NCBI GenBank assembly: GCA_033782935.1 | Contig: JAWQEG010000004.1 | Location: 1,984,001-2,048,000, forward strand | Reading direction: 5' to 3' | Source of the DNA: Petrolisthes cinctipes | Taxonomy: Eukaryota; Arthropoda; Malacostraca; Decapoda; Porcellanidae | Length of the DNA stretch: 64,000 bases | In this document: positions 50,503 to 61,341 of the stretch, in pieces | Layout of the letters: each line of letters begins with the position of its first letter | How positions within the stretch are numbered: position 1 is the stretch's first letter | Notes under the pieces: model-generated | Database searches by the model: none | Told to the model about the DNA's origin: nothing | The model's input: the letters and a program-made list of their open reading frames with translations, nothing else | Made by a program: the position numbers and the translations under genes

Positions 50503-53339
50503 GCTGAAAATCGATATTTTAAGTGTCCAAAGTCGATATCTCAAATTCAACCTCAAAACACCCGAAAATTTGATAATTTTGGGTCCCAGAAGCGATCTCT
50601 ACATGTCTAGTCAGTGCTAGAATGTTTTCAAAATACAGGCTCAAAACATGCTGAAAATCGATATTTTAAGTGTCCAAAGTCGATATGTGCATGCATCTTC
50701 TGTACCCGTTTATATCTCAAATTCAGGCTCAAAACACCCGAAAATTCAATATTTTGGGGTCCCAGAAGCGATCTGTACATACCTACTCCGTGTTAGAGTA
50801 TTTTCAAAATACAGGCCCAAAACATGCTGAAAATCGATATTTTAGGTGTCCAAAGTCAATATGTGCATGCATTTTCTGTAACCGTTTATATCTCAAATTC
50901 AGGTTAAAAACAACCGAAAATTCGATATTTTTGGGTCCCAGAAGCGATCTGTACATGCCTACTCAGTGCTAGAATATTTTCAAAATATAGGCCCAAGACA
51001 TGCTAAAAATCGATATTTTAGGTGCATAAAGTCGATATCTCAAATTCAGGCCCAAAACAACCGAAAATTCGATATTTGGTGGGCCCAGAAGTGATCTGTA
51101 CATGCCTACTCCGTGTTAGAGAATTTTCAAAATACAGTCCCAAAACTTACAGAAAATCGATATTTTAGGTGACCAAAAGTCGATATGTGCATGCATCTTC
51201 TGTACCTGTTTATATCTCAAATTCAGGCTCAAAACACCCGAAAATTCGATATTTGGGGGTCCCAGAAGCGATCTGTACATGCCTACTCATTGCTAGAATG
51301 TTTTCAAAATACAGGCCCAAAACATGCTGAAAATCAGTATTTTAAGTGTCCAAAGTCGATATGTGCATGCATCTTCTGTACCCGTTTATATCTCAAATTC
51401 AGGCTCAAAACACTCGAAAATTCGGTAATTTTGGGTCCCAAAAGCGATCTGTACATCCCTACTCCTAGTTAGAATGTTTTCAAGATACAGACCCAAAACA
51501 TGCTGAAAATCGATCTTTTAGGTGCCAAAAAGTCGATATGTGCTTGCATCATCTGTACCCGTTTATATCTCAAATTCAGGCTCAAAACACCCGAAAATTC
51601 GATATTTTGGGGTCCCAGAAGTGATCTGTACATGCCTACTTAGTGCTAGAATATTTTGAAAATACAGGCCCAAAACATGCTAAAAATTGATATTTTAGGT
51701 CCCCAAAGTCGATATCTCAAATTCAGGCCCAAAACACCCGAAAATTCGATATTTTGGGGTCCCAGAAGCGAACTGTACATGCCTACTCCGTGTTAGAGTA
51801 TTTTCAAAATACAGGCTCAAAACATACTGTAAATCGATCCTTTAGGTGCCCAAAAGTCGATATGTAAATGCATCTTCTGTACCCGTTTATATCCCAAATT
51901 TAACCTCAAAACACCCGAAAATTCTATATTTTTGTGTCCCAGAAGCGATCTGTACATGCCTACTCAGTGCTAGAATTTTTATAAAATTTAGGCTCAAAAC
52001 ATGCTAAAAATCGATATTTTAAGTGTACAAAGTCGATATGTGCATGCATCTTTTGTTCCCGTTTATATCTCAAATTCAGGCTCAAAACACCCGAAAATTC
52101 GGTATTTTAGGGTCCTAGAAGCGATCTGTACATGCCTACTCCTAGTTAGAATGTTTTCAAGATACAGACCCAAAACATGCTCAAAATCGATATTTTAGGT
52201 GCCCAAAAGTCGAAATGTGCATGCATCTTCAGTACCTGTTTATATCTCAAATTCAGGCTCAAACCACCCGAAAATTCAATATTTTGGGGTCCCAGAAGCG
52301 ATCTGTACATGCCTACTCCGTGTTAGAGTATTTTCAAAATACAGGCCCAAAACATGCTGAAAATTGATATTTTAGGTGCCCAAAGTCAATATGTGCAAGT
52401 ATTTTCTGTACCCGTTTATATCTCAAATTCAGGTTAAAAACTCCCGAAAATTCGATATTTTTGGGTCCCAGAAGCAATCTGTACATACCTACTCAGTGCT
52501 AGAATATTTTCAAAATATAGGCCCAAAACATGCTAAAAATCGATATTTTAGGTGCATAAGGTCGATATCTCAAATTAAGGCCCAAAACAACCGAAAATTC
52601 GATATTTTGAGGTCCCAGAAGTGATCTGTACATGCCTACTCCGTGTTAGAGAATTTTCAAAATACAGGCCCAAAACATACAGAGAATCGATATTTTATGT
52701 AACCAAAAGTCGATATGTGCAGGCATCTTTTGTACCTGTTTATATCTCAAATTCAGGCTCAAAACACCGGAAAATTCGATATTTTGGGATCCCATAAGCG
52801 ATCTGTACATGCCTACTCAGTGCTAGAATATTTTCAAAATATAGGCCCAAAACATGCTAAAAATCGATATTTTAGGTGCCCAAAGTCAATATCTCAAATT
52901 CAGGCCCGAAACAACAGAAAATTCGATATTTTGGGGTCCCTGAAATAATCTGTACATGCCTACTCTGTGCTAGAATGTTTTCAAAATATAGGCTCAAAAC
53001 ATGCTAAAAATCGATATTTTAAGTGTCCAAAGTCTTCTGTACCCGTTTATATCTTAAATTCAGGCTCAAAACGCCCGAAAATTCGGTATTTTATGGTCAT
53101 AGTAGCGATCTGTACATGCCTACTCCTAGTTAGAATGTTTTCAAGATACAGACCCAAAACATGCTCAAAATCGATATTGTAGGTGCCCAAAAGTCGATAT
53201 GTGCATGCATCTTCAGTACCTGTTTCTATCTCAAATTCAGGCCAAAAACAACTGAAAATTCGATATTTTGGGGTCCCAGAAGTGATCTGTACATGCCTAC
53301 TCCGTGTTAGAGTATTTTTTAAATACAGGCCCAAAACAT
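50503..53339 (+). repeat. Region with partners 4692 bp upstream
   Basis: Monomer starts: 50503S, 50650, 50826, 51002S, 51149, 51326, 51502, 51679S, 51826, 52003, 52179, 52356, 52532S, 52679, 52856S, 53003E, 53163. The run 52356-53339 matches 47664-48647 in type and order, with shared AGGTTAAAAAC, GAGAATTTTC and ACATACAG markers. 50826-51325 resembles the same stretch again. Confidence 0.87.
53003..53162 (+). repeat. Type E monomer, copy 2 of 4
   Basis: Same 16-bp deletion and TATGGTCATAGTAGCGATC marker as the copy at 48311, which lies 4692 bp upstream. The neighbouring monomers correspond one to one with those around 48311. Confidence 0.9.
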
Positions 53340-53850
53340 ACAGAAAATCGATATTTTAGGTACCAAAAAGTTGATATGTGCATGCATCTTCTGTACCCGT
53401 TTATATCTCAAACTCAGGTCCCAGACACCCGAAAATTCTATATTTTAGGGTCCCAGAAGCGATCTGTACATGCCTACTCAGATACAGGCCCAAAACATGC
53501 TGAAAATCGATATTTTAGGTGCCCAAAGTCAATATGTGAATGCATTTTCTCTACCCGTTTATATCTCAAATTCAGGCTCAAAATACCCGAAAATTCGATA
53601 TTTTGGGGTCCCAGAAGCGATCTGTACATGCCTACTCCGTTTTAGTATGTCTTCAAGATATAGGCTGAAAACATGCTAAAAATCGATATTTTAAGTGTCC
53701 AAAGTCGATATGTGCATGCATCTTCTGTACCCGTTTATATCTCAAATTTATGCTCAAAACACCCGAAAATCCGGTATTTTTGGGTCCTAGAAGCGATCTG
53801 TACATGCCTACTCTTAGTAAGATTATTTTCAAAATACAGGCCCAAAACAT

Positions 53851-53938
53851 ACTGAAAATCGATATTTTAGGTGCCCAAAGTCAATATGTCTATGCATCTT
53901 CTGTACCCGTTTATATCTCAAATTCAGGCTCAAAACAC
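53851..53938 (+). repeat. Half-repeat A of the reference monomer (88 bp)
   Basis: First 88 bp of the monomer. It aligns without a gap to half B. In the majority-form sequence I count 60 identical positions of 88. The strongest shared blocks are TCGATATTTT at positions 9-18, CCCA at 24-27, CGAT at 32-35, CATGC at 41-45 and CAAAACA at 81-87. Half A carries the region lost in S monomers (positions 38-66) and the region lost in E monomers. Confidence 0.85.
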
Positions 53939-54026
53939 CCGAAAATTCGATATTTTGGGGTCCCAGAAGCGATCTGTACATGCCTACTCAGTGCTAGAAT
54001 ATTTTCAAAATATAGGCCCAAAACAT
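53939..54026 (+). repeat. Half-repeat B of the reference monomer (88 bp)
   Basis: Second 88 bp, homologous to half A over its full length. It holds a perfect 15-bp dyad at positions 61-75 that has no counterpart in half A. Positions 54-71 are the 18 bp lost in D monomers. Length is 88 bp in both halves, so the 176-bp monomer is an in-phase dimer and not a chance resemblance. Confidence 0.85.
53999..54013. other. 15-bp perfect dyad ATATTTTCAAAATAT in half B
   Basis: Seven bases either side of a central C are perfectly complementary (ATATTTT C AAAATAT). The dyad recurs in most full-length and S monomers. Common alternative states are GTATTTTCAAAATAC, also perfect, and ATGTTTTCAAAATAT/C, ATGTTTTCAAGATAC or GTACTTTCAATATAC, which are imperfect. 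D monomers lose the left arm and centre. Short dyads are a known feature of some centromeric satellites, but no function is shown here. Confidence 0.8.
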
Positions 54027-56852
54027 GCTAAAAATCGATATTTAAGGTGCCCAAAGTATATATCTTAAAATCAGGCCAAAACACCCGAAAATTCGATATT
54101 TTGGGGTCCCAGAAGCGATCAGTACATGCCTACTCCGTGTTAGAGTATTTTTAAAATACAGGCCTAAAACATACAGAAAATCGATATTTTAGGTACCCAA
54201 ATGTCGATATGTGCATGCATCTTCTGTACCCGTTTATATCTCAAACTCAGGTCCCAGACACCCGAAAATTCGGTATTTTAGGGTCATAGTAGCGATCTGT
54301 ACATGCCTACTCCTAGTTAGAATGTTTTCAAGATACAGACCCAAAACATGCTAAAAATCGATATTTTAGGTGCCCAAAAGTCGATATGTGCATTCATCTT
54401 CATTACCTGTTTATATCTCAAATTCAGGCTCAAACCACCCGAAAATTCGATATTTTTGGGTCCCAGAAGCGATCTGTACATGCCTACTACGTGTTAGAGT
54501 ATTTTCAAAATACAGGCACAAAACATGCTGAAAATCGATATTTTAGGTGCCCAAAGTCAATATGTGCATGCATTTTCTCTACCCGTATATATTTCATATT
54601 CAGGCTCAAAACACTCAAAAATTCTATATTTTGGGGTCATTGAAACAATCTGTACATGCCTACTCAGTGCTAGAATATTTTCAAAATATAGGCCCAAAAC
54701 ATGCTAAAAATCGATATTTTAGGTGCCCAAACTCGATATCTCAAATTCAGGCCCAAAACAACTGAAAATTCGATATTTTGGGGTCCCAGAAGTGATCTGT
54801 ACATGCCTACTCCGTGTTAGAGTATTTTCAAAATACAGGCCCAAAACATACAGAAAATCGATATTTTATGTACCCAAAAGTCGATATGTGCATGCATCTT
54901 CTGTACCCGTTTATATCTCAAATACAGGCTCAAAAACACCCGAAAATTCGGTATTTTTGGGTCCTAGAAGCGATCTGTACATGCCTACTCCTAGTTAGAG
55001 TATTTTCAAAATACAGGCCCAAAACATACTGAAAATCGATATTTTAGGTGCCCAAAGTCAATATGTGCATGCATGTTCTGTACCCGTTTATATCTCAAAT
55101 TCAGGCTCAAAACACCCGAAAATTCGATATTTTGGGATCCCAGAAGTGATCTGTACATGCCTACTCCGTGTTAGAGTATTTTCAAAATACAGGCCCAAAA
55201 CATACAGAAAATCGATATTTTATGTACCCAAAAGTTAATATGTGCATGCATCTTCTGTACCCGTTTATATCTCAAATTCAGACCCCAGACACCCGAAAAT
55301 TCTATTTTTTGAGGTCCCAAAAGCAGTCTGTACATGCCTACTCAGATACAGGCCCAAAACATGCTGAAAATCGATATTTTAGGTGCCCAAAGTCAATATG
55401 TGCATGCATTTTCTCTACCCGTTTATATCTCAAATTCAGGCTCAAAACACCCGAAAATTCGATATTTTGGGGTCCCAGAAGCGATCTGTACATGCCTACT
55501 CCGTGTTAGAATGTTTTCAAAATATAGGCTGAAAACATGCTAAAAATCGATATTTTAATTGTCCAAAGTCGATATGTGCATGCATCTTCTGTACCCGTTT
55601 ATATCTCAAATTTATGCTCAAAACACCCGAAAATTCGGTATTTTTGGGTCCTAGAAGCGATCTGTACATGCCTACTCTTAGTAAGAGTATTTTCAAAATA
55701 CAGGCCCAAAACATACTGAAAATCGATATTTTAGGTGCCCAAAGTCAATATGTGTATGTATCTTCTGTACCCGTTTATATCTCAAATTCAGGCTCAAAAC
55801 ACCCGAAAATTCGATATTTTGGGGTCCCAGAAGCGATCTGTACATGCCTACTCAGTGCTAGAATATTTTCAAAATATAGGCCCAAAACATGCTAAAAATC
55901 GATATTTAAGGTGCCCAAAGTATATATCTTAAAATCAGGCCAAAACACCCGAAAATTCGATATTTTGGGGTCCCATAAGCGATCAGTACATGCTTACTCC
56001 GTGTTAGAGTATTTTTAAAATACAGGCCCAAAACATACAGAAAATCGATATTTTAGGTACCCAAATGTCGATATGTGCATGCATCTTCTGTACCCGTTTA
56101 TATCTCAAACTCAGGTCCCAGACACCCGAAAATTCTATATTTCTGGGTCCCAGAAGCGATCTGTACATGCCTACTCAGGTACAGGCCCGAAACATGCTGA
56201 AAATCGATATTTTAGGTGCCCAAAGTCAATATGTGCATGCATTTTCTCTACCCGTTTATATCTCAATTCCAGGCTCAAAATACCCGAAAATTCGATATTT
56301 TGGGGTCCCAGAAGCGATCTGTACATGCCTACTCAGTGCTAGAATATTTTCAAAATATAGGCCCAAAACATGCTAAAAATCGATATTTTAGGTGAAAAAG
56401 TCGATATCTCAAATTCAGGCCCAAAACAACCGAAAATTCGATATTTTGGGGTCCCAGAAGTGATCTGTACATGCCTACTCCTTGTTAGAGTATTTTCAAA
56501 ATACAGGCCCAAAACATACAGAAAATCGATATTTTAGGGGCCCAAAAGTCGATATGTACATGCATCTTCTGTACCCGTTTATATCTTAAATTCAGGCTCG
56601 AAACACCCAAAAATTCGATATTTTGGGGTCCCAGAAGCGATCTGTACATGCCTACTCAGATACAGGCCCAAAACATGCTGAAAATCGATATTTTAGGTGC
56701 CCAAAGTCAATATGTGTATGCATCTTCTGCACCCGTTTATATCCCAAATTCAACCTCAAAGCACCCGAAAATTCGATATTTTGGGGTCCCAGATGCGATC
56801 TGTACATGACTACTCAGTGCTAGAATGTTTTCAAAATATAGGCTCAAAACAT

Positions 56853-57012
56853 GCTAAAAATCGATATTTTAAGTATCCAAAGTATTCTGTACCCGTTTAT
56901 ATCCTTAATTCAGTCTCAAAACACCCGAAAATTCGGTATTTTAGGGTCATAGTAGCGATCTGTACATGCCTACTCCTAGTTAGAATGTTTTCAAGATACA
57001 GACCCAAAACAT
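56853..57012 (+). repeat. Type E monomer, copy 3 of 4
   Basis: Same deletion, with the derived change AAAGTATTCTG instead of AAAGTCTTCTG and the AGGGTCATAGTAGCGATC marker. The copy at 61182 shares AAAGTATTCTG. Confidence 0.9.
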
Positions 57013-60000
57013 GCTAAAAATCGATATTTTAGGTGCCCAAAAGTCGATATGTGCATTCATCTTCATTACCTGTTTATATCTCAAATTCAGGCTCAAACCA
57101 CCCGAAAATTCGATATTTTTGGGTCCCAGAAGCGATCTGTACATGCCTACTCCGTGTTAGAGTATTTTCAAAATACAGGCCCAAAACATGCTGAAAATCG
57201 ATATTTTAGGTGCCCAAAGTCAATATGTGCATGCATTTTCTCTACCCGTTTATATTTCAAATTCAGGCTCAAAACACTCAAAAATTCCATATTTTGGGGT
57301 CCTTGAAACAATCTGTACATGCCTACTCAGTGCTAGAATATTTTTAAAATATAGGCCCAAAACATGCTAAAAATCGATATTTTAGGTGCCCAAACTCGAT
57401 ATCTCAAATTCAGGCCCAAAACAACTGAAAATTCGATATTTTGGGGTCCCAGAAGTGATCTGTACATGCCTACTCCGTGTTAGAGTATTTTCAAAATACA
57501 GGCCCAAAACATACAGAAAATCGATATTTTAGGTACCCAAAAGTCGATATGTGCATGCATCTTCTGTACCCGTTTATATCTCAAATTCAGGCCCCAGACA
57601 CCCGAAAAATTTATATTTTGGGGTCCCAAAAGCAATCTGTACATGCCTACTCAGATACAGGCCCAAAACATGCTGAAAATCGATATTTTAGGTGCCCAAA
57701 GTCAATATGTGCATGCATTTTCTCTACCCGTTTATATCTCAAATTCAGGCTCAAATCACCCGAAAATTCGAAATTTTGGGGTCCCAGAAGCGATCTGTAC
57801 ATGCCTACTCCGTGTTAGAATGTTTTCAAAATATAGGCTGAAAACATGCTAAAAATCGATATTTTAAGTGTCCGAAGTCGATATGTGCATGCATCTTCTG
57901 TACCCGTTTATATCTCAAATTCAGGCTCAAAAACACCCGAAAATTCGGTATTTTTGGGTCCGAGAAGCGATCTGTACATGCCTACTCCTAGTTAGAGTAT
58001 TTTCAAAAATACAGGCCCAAAACATACTGAAAATCGATATTTTAGGTGCCCAAAGTCAATATTTGCATGCATGTTCTGTACCCGTTTATATCTCAAATTC
58101 AGGCTCAAAACACCCGAAAATTCGATATTTTGGGATCCCAGAAGTGATCTGTACATGCCTACTCCGTGTTAGAGTATTTTCAAAATACAGGACCAAAACA
58201 TACAGAAAATCGATATTTTAGGTACCCAAAAGTCGATATGTGCATGCATCTTCTGTACCCGTTTATATCTCAAATTCAGGCCCCAGACACCCGAAAATTC
58301 TATTTTTTGGGGTCCCAAAAGCAATCCGTACATGCCTACTCAGATACAGGCCCAAAACATGCTGAAAATCGATATTTTAGGTGCCCAAAGTCAATATGTG
58401 CATGCATTTTCTCTACCCGTTTATATCTCAAATTCAGGCTCAAAACACCCGAAAATTCGATATTTTGGGGTCCCAGAAGCGATCTGTACATGCCTACTCC
58501 GTGTTAGAATGTTTTCAAAATATAGGCTGAAAACATGCTAAAAATCGATATTTTAATTGTCCAAAGTCGATATGAGCATGCATCTTATGTACCCGTTTAT
58601 ATCTCAAATTCAGGCTCAAAACACCCGAAAATTCGGTATTTTTGGGTCCTAGAAGCGATCTGTACATGCCTACTCCTAGTTAGAGTATTTTCAAAATACA
58701 GGCCCAAAACATACTTAAAATCGATATTTTAGGTGCCCAAAGTCAATATGTGCATGCATCTTCAGTACCCGTTTATATTTCAAATTCAGGCTCAAAACAC
58801 CCGGAAATTCGATATTTTGGGGTCCCAGAAGCGATCTGTACATGCCTACTCAGTGCTAGAATATTTTTAAAATATAGGCCCAAAACATGCTAAAAATTGA
58901 TATTTTAGGTGCCCAAAGTATATATCTCCAATTCAGGCCCAAAACACCCGAAAATTCGATATTTTGGGGTCCCAGAAGCGATCAGTACATGCCTACTCCG
59001 TGTTAGAGTATTTTTAAGATACAGGCCCAAAACATACAGAAAATCGATATTTTAGGTACCCAAAAGTCGATATGTGCATGAATCTTCTGTACCCGTTTAT
59101 ATCTCAAACTCAGGCCCCAGACACCCGAAAATTCTATATTTTTGGGTCCCAGAAGCGATCTGTACATGCCTACTCAGATACAGGCCCAAAACATGCTGAA
59201 AATCGATATTTTAGGTGCCCAAAGTCAATATGTGCATGCATTTTCTCTACCCGTTTATATCTCAAATTCAGGCTCAAAATGCCCAAAATTCGATATTTTG
59301 GGGTCCCAGAAGCGATCTGTACATGCCTACTCAGTGCTAGAATATTTTCAAAATATAGGCCCAAAACATGCTAAAATCGATATTTTAGGTGAAAAAGTCG
59401 ATATCTCAAATTCAGGCCTAAAACAACCGAAAATTCGATATTTTGGGGTCCCAGAAGTGATCTGTACATGCCTACTCCTTGTTAGAGTATTTTCAAAATA
59501 CAGGCCCAAAACATACAGAAAATCGATATTTTAGGTGCCCAAAAGTCGATATGTGCATGCATCTTCTGTACCCGTTTATATCTTAAATTCAGGCTCGAAA
59601 CACCCAAAAATTCGATATTTTGGGGTCCCAGAAGCGATCTGTACATGCCTACTCAGATACAGGCCCAAAACATGCTGAAAATCGATATTTTAGGTGCCCA
59701 AAGTCAATATGTGTATGCATCTTCTGCACCCGTTTATATCCCAAATTCAACCTCAAAGCACCCGAAAATTCGATATTTTGGGGTCCCAGATGCGATCTGT
59801 ACATGACTACTCAGTGTTAGAATGTTTTCAAAATATAGGCTCAAAACATGCTAAAAATCGATATTTTAAGTGTCCAAAGTCGATAAGTGCATGCATCTTC
59901 TGTACCCATTTATATTTCAAATTAAGGTTCAAAATACCCAAAAATTCGAGATTTTGGGGTCCCAGAAGCAATCTGTACATGCCTACTCAGATACAGGCCC

Positions 60001-61181
60001 AAAACATGCTGAAAATCGATATTTTAGGTGCCTAAAGTCAATATGTGTATGCATCTTCTGCACCCGTTTACTTCCCAAATTCAACCTCAAAGCACCCGAA
60101 AATTCGATATTTTGGGGTCCCAGAAGCGATCTGTACATGACTACTCAGTGCTAGAATGTTTTCAAAATATAGGCTCAAAACATGCTAAAAATCGATATTT
60201 TAAGTGTCCAAAGTCGATAAGTGCATGCATCTTCTGTACCCGTTTATATCTCAAATTCAGGCTCAAAACACCCGAAAATTCGGTAATTTAGGGTCCTAGA
60301 AGCGATCTGTACATGCCTACTTCTAGTTAGAATGTTTTCAAGATACAGACTCAAAACATGCTATAAATCGATATTTTAGGTGCCCAAAGTCGATATCTCA
60401 AATTCAGGCTCAAAACACCCGAAAATTCGATATTTTGGGGTCCCAGAAGCGATCTGTACATGCCTACTCAGTGCTAGAATGTTTTCAAAACATAGGCTCA
60501 AAACATGCTAAAAATCGATATTTTATGTGTCCAAAGTCGATATGTGCATGCATCTTCAGTACCTGTTTATATCTCAAATTCAGGCTCAAAATGCCCGAAA
60601 AGTCGATATTTTGGGGTCCCAGAAGTGATCTGTACATGCCTACTTAGTGCGAGAATATTTTCAAAATATTGGCCCAAAACATGCTAAAAATCGATATTTT
60701 AGGTGCCCAAAGTCGATATCTCAAATTCAGGCCAAAAACACACGAAAATTCGATATTTTGGGGTCCCATAAGCGAACTGCACATGCCTACTCCGTGTTAG
60801 AATATTTTCAAAATATAGGCTCAAAACATGCTAAAAATCGATATTTTAAGTGTCCAAAGTCGATATGTGCATGAATCTTCTGTACCCGTTTATATCTCAA
60901 ATTCAGGCTCAAAACAACCGAAAATTCGGTATTTTTGGGTCCTACAAGCGATCTGTACATGCCTACTCCTAGTTAGAGTATTTTCAAAATAAAGGTCCAA
61001 AACATGCTGAAAATCGATATTTTAGGTGCCCAAAGTCAATATGTGTATGCATCTTCTGCACCCGTTTATATCCCAAATTCAACCTCAAAACACCCGAAAA
61101 TTAGATATTTTAAGGTCCCAGAAGCGATCTAAACATGCCTACTCTGTGCTAGAATGTTTATAAAATATAGGCTCAAAACAT
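56853..61181 (+). repeat. 4329-bp, 26-monomer unit, copy 1
   Basis: Monomer starts: 56853E, 57013, 57190, 57366S, 57513D, 57672, 57848, 58026, 58202D, 58361, 58537, 58713, 58889S, 59036D, 59195, 59370S, 59515D, 59674, 59850D, 60008, 60184, 60360S, 60507, 60683S, 60830, 61006. The first 17 have partners from 61182 on. 56518D-56852 also matches 59515D-59849 (offset 2997). Confidence 0.9.
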
Positions 61182-61341
61182 GCTAAAAATCGATATTTTA
61201 AGTGTCCAAAGTATTCTGTTCCCGTTTATATCCTAAATTCAGTCTCAAAACACCCGAAAATTCGGTATTTTAGGGTCATAGGAGCGATCTGTACATGCCT
61301 ACTCCTAGTTAGAATGTTTTCAAGATACAGACCCAAAACAT
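61182..61341 (+). repeat. Type E monomer, copy 4 of 4
   Basis: Shares AAAGTATTCTG with the copy at 56853, 4329 bp upstream, and is followed by the same order of monomers. It has private changes (TTCCCG in place of TACCCG; CATAGGAGC). Confidence 0.9.

Larger units (their letters stand above)
53851..54026 (+). repeat. Reference full-length monomer, 176 bp (half A + half B)
   Basis: A representative full-length copy close to the majority form. It starts at the act/gct after acat and ends at the next acat. Half A is 53851-53938 and half B is 53939-54026, each 88 bp. Full-length copies vary mainly at A30 (CCCAAAG or CCCAAAAG, giving 176 or 177 bp), at the A-half AAGTGTCCAAAG versus AGGTGCCCAAAG forms, at the B-half GATATTTTGGGG versus GATATTTTTGGG forms, and at the B-half ACTCAGTGCTAG, ACTCCTAGTTAG and ACTCCGTGTTAG forms. 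Confidence 0.95.
53340..56852 (+). repeat. ACATACAG subfamily, with a 1864-bp offset duplication
   Basis: Monomer starts: 53340D, 53499, 53675, 53851, 54027S, 54173, 54350, 54527, 54703S, 54850, 55028, 55204D, 55363, 55539, 55715, 55891S, 56037D, 56196, 56372S, 56518D, 56677. 53340-54172 matches 55204-56036 (offset 1864) with AAATTTATGCTC, CTCTTAGTAAG and GTATATATCTTAAAATC. The D monomers here carry GATACAGGCCC or GGTACAGGCCC. The S monomer at 56372 has the shortened GGTGAAAAAGTCG. Confidence 0.88.

Noticed and set aside
53905..53961. CENP-B-box-like matches: ACCCGTTTATATCTCAA (reverse strand) in half A and ATTCGATATTTTGGGGT in half B
   Set aside because: Each fits 7 of the 9 core positions of the box. 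By simple base odds about 0.4 such matches are expected by chance on both strands of a 176-bp monomer, and neither restores the full core. The half-A one overlaps the 29 bp lost in S monomers, so a genome-wide check could still be made.
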